DNA of 64,000 nt from JACCXG01 sp963750935 (GCA_963750935.1 CAVVSR010000013.1:372001-436000); one strand, 5' to 3'. Positions 1-8,373 are shown, counted from the stretch's first letter. A program made the numbers and translations. The notes: generated from the letters alone by a model not told the origin.

Positions 1-2
1 CG

Positions 3-167
3 ACCAAGCCTGGCGGGTCCGGGATCGGCCTCGTCCTCAGCCGCCAGATCGCGGAAGCACACGGCGGCAGCCTGCAGCTCGAGAACCGTGAAGACCGCGT
101 CGGCTGCCGCGCCACCCTTCGGCTGCCCGTCCAGCAGACCGAGCCGGCGCTCGTCGCCTCACGCTGA
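3..167 (+). CDS. Sensor histidine kinase, C-terminal fragment (cut by window edge)
   Basis: Open reading frame entering from the left edge and ending at TGA 165-167. The visible 54 residues are the end of a HATPase_c domain: the G2-box-like GSGIGLVLSRQIAEAHGG followed by the closing beta strands (SLQLENR...RATLRLPV). This is the ATP-lid and C-terminal part of a two-component histidine kinase; sensor and phosphoacceptor regions lie outside the window. Its stop codon overlaps by 9 bp the stop of a convergent second kinase gene at 159-1939, so the two kinases are tail to tail. The partner response regulator cannot be seen. Confidence 0.85.
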   Translation, partial: TKPGGSGIGLVLSRQIAEAHGGSLQLENREDRVGCRATLRLPVQQTEPALVASR

Positions 168-1939
168 TTCCGCCGGCGGTGTCGTCGCCGCGGCATCCGG
201 CCGTCGGAGCGGCAACCGGACGACGAACGTCGATCCCCGCCCGTGGCCCTCACTCGCCGCCTCGATCGAACCGCCGTGCAGGTGCACCAGATGCCGCGCG
301 ATGGCGAGCCCCAGTCCTGCGCCGGCATGCGAGCGGGTGGTCGACGAATCAGCCTGCCGGAAGCGATCGAACACGAACGGCACGAACGCCTGATCCATAC
401 CGATCCCGGTGTCCGCGACGCGGATGATCAGCGTCTCCCTGCTCCGTTCCGCCGACAGCGTGATGGTGCCGCCGCGCGGCGAGAACTTGACCGCGTTCGA
501 CAGCAGATTGCCGACGATCTGCTGCAACCGGCCGCTGTCCGCTTCGATGGTCCCGAGCGGCGCCTTGTCGTAGCGCAGCGTCAGTCCGGCCTCGTGGGCC
601 GAGGGCCGGAACCCCTCGATTGCCGCGTCGAGGACCGAGGCCGGGTCGACTTCGCCGAGGTGCAGCCGGAGATGTCCCCCCACCACGCGCGACATGTCGA
701 GGAGGTCCTCGACGAGCCGGGCCTGTGCCGCGGCGTTCCTCGCGATGACGCTGATCGCGTGGGGAAACATCTCGGCCGGCACCGCGCCGCGGCCGAGCAT
801 CGACGCCCAACCGACGATCGCGTTCAGCGGCGTTCGCAGCTCGTGCGAGATCGTCGCCAGGAACTCGTCCTTGGCGCGGTCGGCAATGCGCAGCCGCTCT
901 TCCGATCGGCGCAGGTCCTCGGCGGTCCGTTCGGCGGTGTGCCGGGCCCTGACCTGGCCGCGCATCACGCCGAACAGCAGGAACGACAGATGAATGCCGC
1001 CGATGCGCAATCAGCGTCACGATGATGCCGGTGGAGGAATCACGCATCGAGTCGTCCGCGAACAGGCGGACCGTCCACTGGCGGCCCTCGATCGTAAGGG
1101 TGCGTTCGAGCTGGAAACGGCGGTCGACGATTGCCGGCTCGGATCGATGCATCAGCGACGCCTCTGACACCGCGCCGTCGAACACTTCGAAGCCGACGAC
1201 GCTCGGCTCGTGGCTGTCCACGATCTTCCGCAGCAGGTCGTCGGCGCGAAACGGGCTGTAGACGTAGCCCAGGAGGGCGCGGCGGCGCTGCTCCTCCGAG
1301 CCGGGCACCGTGCCGTCGCGATAGACGGGCACGTAGATCAGGAAGCCCGACCTGCGGGTCCGGGTTGTCGCCGCCCTCCTGCACGAGCCTGACCTTGCCG
1401 GACGCGGCGGGGGCTCCCGAGTCGCGCGCGCGGGCCATCGCCGCGGCGCGGTTCGTCTCGGAGCCCATGTCGTAGCCGAGCGCGCGGCGATTCATCTCGT
1501 CGTCGGGCTCGAGATACAGGATGGCGTTGATGTCGCCCTCGGGGGACTCGGGCCAGAATCCGAAGTCGGGAAGGTCGCGGCGGATGAAATCGAGCACCGA
1601 CTGGCGCTCGTCGGGACCGATGCGGCGCGAGAAGCCGATGCCGCGGACACCGGGATAGCGCCTCCCGACCTCGAGGCGCTCCACGTAGTCGGCGAAGTCT
1701 TCGCGGGTGATGTCCTCGCTGGCGGCGAAGAGCCCGGCGCCTCCCAGCAGCATCGCGACGTAGGCGTCGAGGCGGTCGACGATCGCCGTGCACACGGTGT
1801 CGGCGGCATTCACGAAGCGGAGCTGATCCTCGTTGGCCCCGGTCACGTAGGCGTACCGACCAGCCGCCGCTGTCACGATCAACGTTGCGAGCAGAGCCAG
1901 ATAGGGAATCAGCTCGCGGCGCCGAGGGGCCCCCGCCAT
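159..1939 (-). CDS. CHASE-domain membrane sensor histidine kinase, interrupted by two apparent +1 frameshifts
   Basis: Three consecutive frames together give one kinase of about 592 residues. The first frame (from ATG 1939) has an N-terminal membrane segment (LIPYLALLATLIVTAAAG) and a CHASE-type extracellular sensor domain. The second frame continues the CHASE domain (IYVPVYRDGTVPG). The third carries a second membrane segment, a coiled linker, the HisKA phosphoacceptor motif FLATISHELRTPLN and a HATPase_c domain (NLLSNAVKFSP, DTGIGMD, GAGLGLAIARHL). Joining needs one base removed near 1346-1348 (a CCC run) and one near 1009-1011; the total length modulo 3 agrees. It is probably an intact sensor kinase broken by sequence errors, although a decayed gene cannot be excluded. 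It is divergent from the MscS gene, and a TAGAAT hexamer lies only 7 nt upstream of the ATG. Confidence 0.8.
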
Positions 1940-2006
1940 CCCGGCGATTCTATACGGTCACTCTGGTATCCTGCCGCGACGCCCGACGGGCTGAGGTGAC
2001 GACGGC

Positions 2007-3167
2007 ATGATGTGGAGACGGTTGTTCGACGGCCCGGTGGAGTGGCAGCTCATCGCGGCCGCGGTGATCCCGACGCTATTGCTCGCGTGGCTGGGCGCGC
2101 GGCTCGCCCGGCGTCTGGCGGCGAAGGCGCTCCGCGCGATTGTCGGCGACACGCTGGCGCCGTCGAGCCCCCTGGTGCGGGCGCCGCTGCGGCTGGTCGG
2201 CCTCGCCGCGTTCCTGCTGCTCTCGGTGATCCTGCTCTTCCCTGCCTTCGAGCTGGTCGGATTGAGGCCGCGGGCCGGGATCCATCTGCGCCGGCTCGCG
2301 GACTGGGCGTTCGAGCACGGCCTCCGGGTCCTGCTGATCGGCATCCTCGCCTATGCCCTGGTGCGCGCCACGCATCTGCTGGTCTCGCGCTTCGAGTACG
2401 AGCTGAACCAGCGCACCAGCCTGGATGCACTCGAGCGCGCGAAGCGCGCGCGCACCCTCGGGTCAGTGATCAACAAGGTCGCGACCGTGCTGATCTCGGG
2501 CATCGCGGTGCTCATGGCGCTGCGCGAGTTCCAGGTCGACATCGCTCCGGTCCTGACCGGCGCCGGGATCGTCGGCCTCGCGGTTGGCTTTGGCGCGCAG
2601 ACGCTGGTGCGCGACGTGATCAGCGGCTTCTTCCTGCTCCTCGAAGATCAGGTGCGGGTGGGCGACGTCGCGGCGATCAACGGCACCGGCGGGCTGGTCG
2701 AAGCGATCAACCTGCGGACGATTGTCCTGCGCGATACCGAAGGCACCGTCCATGTCTTCCCGAACGGCGCCATCCAGACCCTCGCCAACCGGTCCAAGGA
2801 CTTCTCCTACTACGTCATCGACCTCGGGGTGTCGTATCGCGAGGACCCCGACCGCGTCGCGGCCGTGCTGCGCGAACTCGGCGCCGAGATGCAGGCGGAT
2901 CCCGCGTTCGCCCCCTTCATTCTCGAGCCGCTGGAGGTCCTCGGCGTCGACGCCTTCGGCGACTGGGCGGTGATGCTCAAGATGCGGATCAAGACGGTAC
3001 CGCTCAAGCAGTGGGACGTCGGACGGGAGCTGCGGAAGCGGATCCGGCGGCGCTTCGAGCAGGAGAACATCGAGATTCCGTTCCCCGAACGGATCGTGAC
3101 CGTCCGCGACAACCCGCGACGGCGACGACCGCACCAACGCCGCGGCCCGAACCGGCTGACTCAGTAG
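2007..3167 (+). CDS. Small-conductance mechanosensitive channel, MscS family
   Basis: 386-residue inner-membrane protein that would open under membrane tension to release osmolytes. Hydrophobic segments lie near residues 14-30, 62-80, 105-122 and 158-172, and the pore-lining TM3 signature GAGIVGLAVGFGAQ is at about 185-198. It is followed by the MscS beta domain (LEDQVRVGDVAAINGTGG, VFPNGAIQTLAN) and the C-terminal alpha/beta domain. The tail after IPFPERIV is Arg-rich and variable. The start ATG at 2007 has a GAGGTG ribosome-binding-like motif about 9 nt upstream. It is divergent from the CHASE kinase and overlaps the convergent deoC by 7 bp. Length and motif order are normal for the medium-size MscS class. 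Confidence 0.92.
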   Translation: MMWRRLFDGPVEWQLIAAAVIPTLLLAWLGARLARRLAAKALRAIVGDTLAPSSPLVRAPLRLVGLAAFLLLSVILLFPAFELVGLRPRAGIHLRRLADWAFEHGLRVLLIGILAYALVRATHLLVSRFEYELNQRTSLDALERAKRARTLGSVINKVATVLISGIAVLMALREFQVDIAPVLTGAGIVGLAVGFGAQTLVRDVISGFFLLLEDQVRVGDVAAINGTGGLVEAINLRTIVLRDTEGTVHVFPNGAIQTLANRSKDFSYYVIDLGVSYREDPDRVAAVLRELGAEMQADPAFAPFILEPLEVLGVDAFGDWAVMLKMRIKTVPLKQWDVGRELRKRIRRRFEQENIEIPFPERIVTVRDNPRRRRPHQRRGPNRLTQ

Positions 3168-4045
3168 CCGCTCGGCGCCGGCGCCGCGGGTTTCTGCCCG
3201 CGCGACTCCTGGACGATCTTGACGCCGGCGCTGGCGCCGACGCGGCTGGCGCCGGCCGCCACCATCGCCTTCAGTCCTTCCAGATCGCGAACGCCGCCGG
3301 CGGCCTTGACGCCCATCTCCGCGCCGACGACGCGACGCATCAGCGCCACGTCCGCGGCGGTGGCCCCGCCCGGCCCGAAGCCGGTCGACGTCTTCACGAA
3401 ATCCGCACCGGCCGCCTTCGACAGCGTGCACGCCGCGATCTTTTCGTCGTCGGTGAGCAGCGCCGCCTCGATGATGACCTTGCTGGTCACGCCGCACTGC
3501 CGGCAGGGTTCGACGACCGCCTCGATGTCCCGCTCGACCGTACGCAGGTCGCCGGATTTCAGCGCGCCGACGTTGATCACCATGTCGATCTCCGCGGCGC
3601 CGTCGAAGATCGCGCGGCGGGTCTCGTAGTGCTTGACGTCGCTGTTGGTCGCGCCGAGCGGGAACCCGACCACCGAGCAGACCCCGACGCCGCTGCCGCG
3701 CAGCAGGCGGGCCGATTCCGCCACCCACACCGGGTTCACGCAGACCGTCGCGAAATGAAACTCCGCGGCCTCACGGCACAGCTTCTCGATGTCGGCGCGT
3801 GTCGCGTCCGGCTTGAGCAGCGTGTGATCGATCATCGTCGCCACGCCGGCAGGCGCCCCGCCGGCGGCATGGACGCCGAGCCTGGTGGCGCCGGCATCCA
3901 CGACCGAGCGCACCCGATCCGGACAGCAGTCGTCGACGACGGCATGGCAGGCGCAGCGGGATGGACGGCGCGGCGTCCCCTGCGCCGCGAGCACTTCGTC
4001 GGTGATGATGTCGATCAGCCGCTGCAGGTCCTGGGGATTGAGCAT
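3161..4045 (-). CDS. deoC: Deoxyribose-phosphate aldolase with microcompartment-type N-terminal extension
   Basis: Cleaves 2-deoxyribose-5-phosphate to glyceraldehyde-3-phosphate and acetaldehyde in deoxynucleoside catabolism. The TIM-barrel core begins near residue 70 (MIDHTLLKPD) and has the Schiff-base lysine in FVKTSTGF (about K218), the acidic residue in EIDMVINVG (about D154) and a second lysine in SKVIIEA. About 65 residues precede the core: an amphipathic helix (MLNPQDLQRLIDIITDEVL) resembling encapsulation peptides of bacterial-microcompartment cargo, then a Cys-rich stretch (CACHAVVDDCCP) that may bind metal. An in-frame GTG at 4054 is an alternative start. Transcribed with rpiB (1 nt gap) and hpt; convergent with the MscS gene. 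The enzyme identity is firm; the targeting role is inferred, because no shell gene lies in the window. Confidence 0.92.
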   Translation of the reverse strand: MLNPQDLQRLIDIITDEVLAAQGTPRRPSRCACHAVVDDCCPDRVRSVVDAGATRLGVHAAGGAPAGVATMIDHTLLKPDATRADIEKLCREAAEFHFATVCVNPVWVAESARLLRGSGVGVCSVVGFPLGATNSDVKHYETRRAIFDGAAEIDMVINVGALKSGDLRTVERDIEAVVEPCRQCGVTSKVIIEAALLTDDEKIAACTLSKAAGADFVKTSTGFGPGGATAADVALMRRVVGAEMGVKAAGGVRDLEGLKAMVAAGASRVGASAGVKIVQESRGQKPAAPAPSGY

Positions 4046-4046
4046 G

Positions 4047-4694
4047 CTACTCACGGGCCGCCCGCTCTTCGAGCCGCCGGATCTTCACGAGCCGGCGGAT
4101 ATATCGCTCTTCGCGCATCGCCGTGCCCAGCCACACCTCGATGATGCGGATCGCCGCCCCGGCATCCGGCAGCAGCGTCGCGCCGAGCGTCATGACATTG
4201 GCGCCGTTGTGCTCGCGCGAATACCGGGCGATGGTTTCGTCAGGGCACATCACGGCCCGGATGCCGCGGACCTTGTTGGCGGCAATCGCCGAACCGATCC
4301 CGGCGCCGTCGATGACGATGCCGGCGTCCGCTTCCCGGCGCGCCACCGCGAGTGCGACCGCGCCGGCGATGTCAGGATAGTCGACCGGGTCGGCGCCGTC
4401 GGTCCCGACGTCGGTGACCGCCAGCCCGCGCCCGCGCAGGTGCTGCAGGATGGCACGCTTCATCGCCACGCCGGTGTGGTCGCTGCCCAGGACGACGCGG
4501 CGGATGTCGCTGACCGGTACGAGGTCGCGGGCCTGGCCCGGATCCGAGACGCCCGGGCCGACCACCGTGACGCGCCGCGCGTTCAGGGTGTCGCGTGCGA
4601 GCGGCGTCACGTGCCCGCCGGCGGCGAGCTCCACCGTGGCGCCGATGTCCAGCGTCCGCGCATCCGCCTCGGTGATGATCTCGAACTTCCGCAT
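4047..4694 (-). CDS. rpiB: Ribose-5-phosphate isomerase B-like protein with microcompartment-associated N-terminal domain
   Basis: 215 residues. The C-terminal 150 residues are an RpiB/LacA fold (VVLGSDHTGVAMK, GIGSAIAANKVRGIRA, REHNGANVMTLGA), expected to interconvert ribose-5-phosphate and ribulose-5-phosphate. The usual catalytic Cys position (GILxCGTGIG in E. coli) reads VIDGAGIG here, so Asp replaces Cys and activity or substrate may differ. Residues 5-45 (ITEADARTL...HVTPLARDTL...RRVTVV) match the short domain seen at the N-termini of EutT and other microcompartment proteins. The start codon shares one base with the hpt stop (TGATG), so translation is probably coupled. Together with deoC it suggests pentose-phosphate handling from nucleosides, possibly in a compartment. 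Confidence 0.85.
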   Translation of the reverse strand: MRKFEIITEADARTLDIGATVELAAGGHVTPLARDTLNARRVTVVGPGVSDPGQARDLVPVSDIRRVVLGSDHTGVAMKRAILQHLRGRGLAVTDVGTDGADPVDYPDIAGAVALAVARREADAGIVIDGAGIGSAIAANKVRGIRAVMCPDETIARYSREHNGANVMTLGATLLPDAGAAIRIIEVWLGTAMREERYIRRLVKIRRLEERAARE

Positions 4695-5209
4695 CAGGCC
4701 TCGTCCATGACCGCGATGTGCGGCAGGTTGCGGAACTTCTCGGCGAAATCGAGCCCGTAGCCGATGACGAATTTGTCCTCGATCGTGAAGCCGATGTACT
4801 CGACCTTGACGTCGATCTGGCGGCGCGACGGCTTGCTCAGCAGGCACGCCGTCCGCAGGCTCTTCGGCGCTCGCGCCCGCAGGATGTCCTGGAGGTAGGT
4901 CAGGGTCAGCCCGGTGTCGACGATGTCCTCGACGATGATGACGTGCCGTCCCTCGAGCCTGGCGTCGACGTCCTTCATGAGCCGGACTTCCCCGGACGAC
5001 CGCGTGCTCTTCTGGTAGCTGGACACCGCGATGAAGTCCATCGTGACGCGTGCACTCATCGCGCGCACCAGGTCGGCCATGAACATGAAGCCGCCCTTCA
5101 GCACCCCCACCAGGTGGATCTCGTCGTCAGGCGGATAATCGCGCTCGATTTCGGCGGCGAGCTCGGCGATGCGGCTCTGGATGACGTCGGCCTCCAGCAG
5201 GATCGTCAT
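4694..5209 (-). CDS. hpt: Hypoxanthine/guanine phosphoribosyltransferase
   Basis: 171-residue soluble purine-salvage enzyme that transfers PRPP ribose-phosphate to hypoxanthine or guanine to form IMP or GMP. The PRPP-binding loop VEDIVDTGLT is at residues 93-102; the pyrophosphate-binding region VGVLKGGFMF is at about 34-43 and the base-binding region DKFVIGYGLD is near the C-terminus. Length is typical for bacterial Hpt. It overlaps the upstream amidohydrolase gene by 4 bp (ATGA) and the downstream rpiB by 1 bp, so the four genes deoC, rpiB, hpt and amidohydrolase read as one operon for purine-nucleoside reuse. Confidence 0.93.
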   Translation of the reverse strand: MTILLEADVIQSRIAELAAEIERDYPPDDEIHLVGVLKGGFMFMADLVRAMSARVTMDFIAVSSYQKSTRSSGEVRLMKDVDARLEGRHVIIVEDIVDTGLTLTYLQDILRARAPKSLRTACLLSKPSRRQIDVKVEYIGFTIEDKFVIGYGLDFAEKFRNLPHIAVMDEA

Positions 5210-6591
5210 TTGCCGACGGCTCCCCGCACCTGGCCCGCCAGCGTCCGGGCCTCGGCGAGCACGGCGTCTTCGTTCAGCGTCAGTACCTTGCGGTCGCGCA
5301 TCACTATTCGTCCGTTCACAATCGTGGTTCGTACGTCGTCGCCCCTGGTGGCATAGACCAGGTGCGAGAGGGGATCGTACATCGGGGTCTGCCTCGGCGC
5401 GCGCATCGACACGACGATGACGTCGGCACGCTTGCCGGGCTCGAGCGATCCGATGAGCCCGTCCATCCCGATCGCCCGGGCGCCCTCGCGGGTGGCCATC
5501 GCGACCACCTCGGCGGCGGGCAACACCCGCGGGTCGTTCGACTGCAGCTTGTGGAGGAGCGCGGCCTGGCGCATCGCCTCGAACATGTCGAGGTCGTTGT
5601 TGCTGGCCGCGCCGTCGGTGCCGAGGCCGACCGGCACCTGCGCCGCGCGCAACGGCAGCACCGGCGCGGTCCCGCTGGCCAGCTTCATGTTGCTTTCCGG
5701 GTTGTGCGAGACGCCGACGCCGCGCCGCCGGAACGTGGCGATGTCCTCCGGCGTGAGGTGGACGGCGTGCGCGGCAATCGTCCGCGGCCCGAAGAATCCC
5801 AGCGACTCGAGGTACTGCACCGGCGTGGCCTTGTGCTTCTCGGCCGCAATCTTGACCTCGTCACGCGTCTCGGCGAGATGGAGGATCAGCGGCGCCTTCT
5901 CCCGATCGGCGAGCTGACGGGATGCCTTGAGCGTCGCCTCGTCGAGCGTATACATGGCGTGCGGCGCCACCGCCGGAACGATCAGGTCATCGTTCTTGAA
6001 CTCCTGCAGGAACTTCTCGGTTCGAGCCAGCCCCTCCGCCGGCGTCTTCGCGTCGGGGGCCGGGAACTGGATGATCGTCTGGCCGAGCACGGCCCGAAGG
6101 CCGGCCTCCTTGGTGACCCGCGCGATCTCCTCCTCGAAGTAGTACATGTCCACGTAGGTGGTGGTGCCCGAGCGGATCATCTCCAGTGCGGCGAGACGGG
6201 TCCCGGCACGAACGAACTCGCGCGTCACCGTCTTCGCCTCAGCCGGGAAGATGTATTTCTGCAGCCAGTCCATCAGGGCGAGGTCGTCGGCCAGGCCGCG
6301 ATAGAGGACCATCGGCGCGTGAGTGTGGGTATTCACCAGGCCCGGCATCACGACATCGCCGCCCGCGTCGATCGTCTGCGCGGACCGATAGGCCGCGGCG
6401 ATCGCCTGCGGCGTCCCGACGGCGACGATGTCGCGCCCGTCGATGGCCACCGCCCCCGGCGTCAGCACCCGTCCTGTTCCGTCCACCGTCACGACGATGC
6501 CGTTGGTCACGATCAGCGAGATCGGGCGCGGCGCGCCCTGGGCGGCCATCGACGTGAGGGCCAGCAGGACCAGCAGCATTGAGCGAGGCAT
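5206..6591 (-). CDS. Exported TrzA/MtaD-type amidohydrolase (adenosine-derivative or guanine deaminase-like)
   Basis: 461 residues of the metal-dependent amidohydrolase superfamily. Metal ligands are visible: HTH at about 89-91, His in VAPHAMY, His in ILHLAET and Asp in GLGTDGAASNNDLDMF. The overall pattern fits 5-methylthioadenosine/S-adenosylhomocysteine deaminases and related chlorohydrolase-like deaminases. The first 19 residues look like a Sec signal peptide (MLLVLLALTSMAAQGA), so the protein may act in the periplasm, which is unusual for MtaD. Operon position ahead of hpt and deoC/rpiB suggests deamination of a purine compound before salvage. The exact substrate cannot be decided from sequence. 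Confidence 0.85.
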   Translation of the reverse strand: MPRSMLLVLLALTSMAAQGAPRPISLIVTNGIVVTVDGTGRVLTPGAVAIDGRDIVAVGTPQAIAAAYRSAQTIDAGGDVVMPGLVNTHTHAPMVLYRGLADDLALMDWLQKYIFPAEAKTVTREFVRAGTRLAALEMIRSGTTTYVDMYYFEEEIARVTKEAGLRAVLGQTIIQFPAPDAKTPAEGLARTEKFLQEFKNDDLIVPAVAPHAMYTLDEATLKASRQLADREKAPLILHLAETRDEVKIAAEKHKATPVQYLESLGFFGPRTIAAHAVHLTPEDIATFRRRGVGVSHNPESNMKLASGTAPVLPLRAAQVPVGLGTDGAASNNDLDMFEAMRQAALLHKLQSNDPRVLPAAEVVAMATREGARAIGMDGLIGSLEPGKRADVIVVSMRAPRQTPMYDPLSHLVYATRGDDVRTTIVNGRIVMRDRKVLTLNEDAVLAEARTLAGQVRGAVGK

Positions 6592-6608
6592 GAAGGGGTG
6601 ATTGTACT

Positions 6609-6757
6609 AACTCCCAACTTCCAACTCCCAACTCCCAAAACGGAGTCATTCGAAACATCTGGCTGGAAGACGCACCGAGTTTGCCCGGTCGCGGCGGCTT
6701 CTACCCGGATGTCTCCAACGATTCCGGTTGGGAGTTGGGAGTTGGGGGTTGGGAGTT
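6609..6757. repeat. 149-nt palindromic element with (AACTCCC)4 arm tips
   Basis: Fills most of the spacer between the divergent amidohydrolase and upp genes. The left tip is four 7-mers (AACTCCC, AACTTCC, AACTCCC, AACTCCC at 6609-6636); the right tip is four GGGAGTT-type 7-mers (6730-6757). The interior is also an imperfect inverted repeat: CGGAGTCATTCGAAACATC on the left against the complement CGGAATCGTTGGAGACATC on the right, so the element can fold into one long hairpin with arms of about 65 nt. A TTGACA hexamer starts in the last two bases (6756-6761). It shares its architecture with the element at 60070-60215. No coding capacity is evident. Confidence 0.85.
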
Positions 6758-6790
6758 GACACGCCTCTCGCCGGGGCCCGCTGACATATA

Positions 6791-7423
6791 GTGTCTGCCG
6801 TGCCACTGCATGTCGTCGAGCATCCTGTCGTGCACGACGCGCTGACCACGCTGCGCGACGTCGCCACGCCACCCGAGATTTTCCGGCGGATGGCCGTCCG
6901 CATCAGCCTGCTGCTCGCGGCCGAAGCGACGCGGGACGTGCCGGCGCAGACCGTATCGGTGCAGACGCCGCTCGGGCCCGCAGATGGACGGCGGGTGCGC
7001 ACCGGGGTCGTCGTCGTCCCGGTGCTGCGCGCGGGCCTGGGGATGCTGGATGCCGTGCTCGAGCTGCTGCCCGGGGCGAGGGTCGGGCACATCGGCCTGC
7101 AGCGCGACGAACTCACCGCGGTCGCCTCGCAGTACTACTCGAAGTTGCCTGGCGACCTCCGCGGCAGCTACGTGCTCATGATCGACCCGATGCTGGCGAC
7201 CGGCGGCAGCGCCGTCGCCGCGCTCGACCTGCTCCGGGAAGCCGGCGCCACCGACATCCGCATGATCTGCATCGTCGCCGCTCCCGAGGGGATCGCGCTG
7301 GTCGAGCAGCATCACCCGAACGTGCACATCTACACGCCGGTCGTGGACCGCGGCCTGAACGGGCACAAGTTCATCGTGCCCGGGCTCGGAGATTTCGGGG
7401 ACAGGCTGTATGGTACGGCCTAA
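6791..7423 (+). CDS. upp: Uracil phosphoribosyltransferase
   Basis: 210-residue cytosolic enzyme that makes UMP from uracil and PRPP. Seen in the sequence: the PRPP loop MIDPMLATGGSAVAA (about residues 131-145), the conserved PVLRAGLGMLD region, and the C-terminal GDFGDRLYGT that binds uracil. Length matches the family (about 208). The start is GTG at 6791; no in-frame ATG lies nearby upstream and the N-terminus LHVVEHPVVHDALTTLRD is typical of Upp. It is divergent from the purine-salvage operon, separated by the palindromic repeat, and is followed 33 nt later by the citrate-synthase-like gene. Confidence 0.95.
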   Translation: MSAVPLHVVEHPVVHDALTTLRDVATPPEIFRRMAVRISLLLAAEATRDVPAQTVSVQTPLGPADGRRVRTGVVVVPVLRAGLGMLDAVLELLPGARVGHIGLQRDELTAVASQYYSKLPGDLRGSYVLMIDPMLATGGSAVAALDLLREAGATDIRMICIVAAPEGIALVEQHHPNVHIYTPVVDRGLNGHKFIVPGLGDFGDRLYGTA

Positions 7424-7456
7424 GCGCGCGCGCGGACACGCCCCGGGAGAACGCTC

Positions 7457-8305
7457 ATGAGCACCAGAGACAAAGCGGACGCGATCGATGAACCGCGCAA
7501 GGAGCGTCGCAAGAGCGACGAGTGGCGTACCGGGCTGACCTGCATCGAGCCCAACAAGATCCTTGTCCGCGGCTACGCCCTCGACGAGGTGATGGGGCGG
7601 CTCACGTTCGGCGAGGCGATCTACCTGCTGTTGATGGGCGAGATCCCGTCACCGGGCATCGGACGGCTGATGGAGGCGATGCTGGTGTCCTTCATCGATC
7701 ATGGCGCGACCCCGCCCTCCACGCTCGCGGCGCGCAATACCGCCACCACCGGCGCGGCGCTGCGCGCGTGCGTGGCCGCCGGCCTGCTGGGATTCGGCAA
7801 GTACCACGGCGGCGACATCGAGAGCTGCATGCAGTTCCTCGACAACGGCCTCGACATGGTCCGGAAAGGGGCGTCCTACCGCGAGGCCGCGGCGCGGCTG
7901 CTCGAAGGTCGCGAGGACCACGACGAGCCGCCGCCGGGCTTCGGCCACCGGTACCACACCCGCGACCCGCGTGCGGGCCGCCTGTTCCAGATGGCGCTCG
8001 AGCTCGAGGTCGAGGCCGAGCACATCCAGATGATTCGCGCCGTCGAGATGATCCTGCACGAGCAGATGACCGAAGGACGCCGGCCGGTGCCGGTCAACAT
8101 CGACGGCGCCATCGCCGCGGTGTGCGGCGATATCGGCATCCCGCCGAGCATCGCCAACGCGCTGTTCATCATCTCGCGCGTCCCCGGCATCGCCGCGCAC
8201 GCCGAGGAGGAACGCGTCCGCCAGCAGCCGATGCGGCAGATCGACCCGAAGGATCACACCTACGACGGGCCATCGGAGCGCCGGCTGCCCGAACGGCGGA
8301 AATAG
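7457..8305 (+). CDS. Citrate synthase-family protein (citryl-CoA lyase-like)
   Basis: 282 residues, shorter than citrate synthase (about 370-430) and close to citryl-CoA lyases, which cleave citryl-CoA to acetyl-CoA and oxaloacetate. The segment PGFGHRYHTRDPRA matches the catalytic GFGHRVY..DPRA region of citrate synthases, and VPVNIDGAIAAVCGDIGIP together with RVPGIAAHAEEE matches their C-terminal half. The N-terminal 20 residues are charged and variable. It sits just downstream of upp with no shared pathway apparent. A role as citrate synthase, 2-methylcitrate synthase or citryl-CoA lyase cannot be separated by eye; the short length favours the lyase. Confidence 0.75.
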   Translation: MSTRDKADAIDEPRKERRKSDEWRTGLTCIEPNKILVRGYALDEVMGRLTFGEAIYLLLMGEIPSPGIGRLMEAMLVSFIDHGATPPSTLAARNTATTGAALRACVAAGLLGFGKYHGGDIESCMQFLDNGLDMVRKGASYREAAARLLEGREDHDEPPPGFGHRYHTRDPRAGRLFQMALELEVEAEHIQMIRAVEMILHEQMTEGRRPVPVNIDGAIAAVCGDIGIPPSIANALFIISRVPGIAAHAEEERVRQQPMRQIDPKDHTYDGPSERRLPERRK

Positions 8306-8322
8306 CCGCCGTCCAGCTGGCG

Positions 8323-8351
8323 TTGCCGATCGCGCCGGCTTCGGATAAAAT
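8323..8351 (+). promoter_or_regulatory. Sigma70-type promoter for tRNA-Val
   Basis: TTGCCG (8323-8328), a spacer of exactly 17 nt, then TAAAAT (8346-8351), about 22 nt upstream of the mature tRNA 5' end. Good agreement with vegetative promoter consensus and sensible placement for a tRNA transcript. Confidence 0.6.
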
Positions 8352-8373
8352 CCAGGTTTCCTGTACGCGCGAT

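Noticed and set aside
159..1939. The kinase fragments as separate split two-component genes
   Set aside because: The breaks fall inside the CHASE domain and at the second membrane helix, not at domain borders, and each is repaired by one base.
6609..6757. Palindromic elements as a retron or group II intron
   Set aside because: No reverse transcriptase lies near either copy and no intron boundary or domain V motif was seen; the element is only about 150 nt.
6756..6784. TTGACA at the repeat edge as the upp promoter
   Set aside because: The nearest AT-rich -10-like sequence (CATATA) is 23 nt away, too far for a standard sigma70 promoter.
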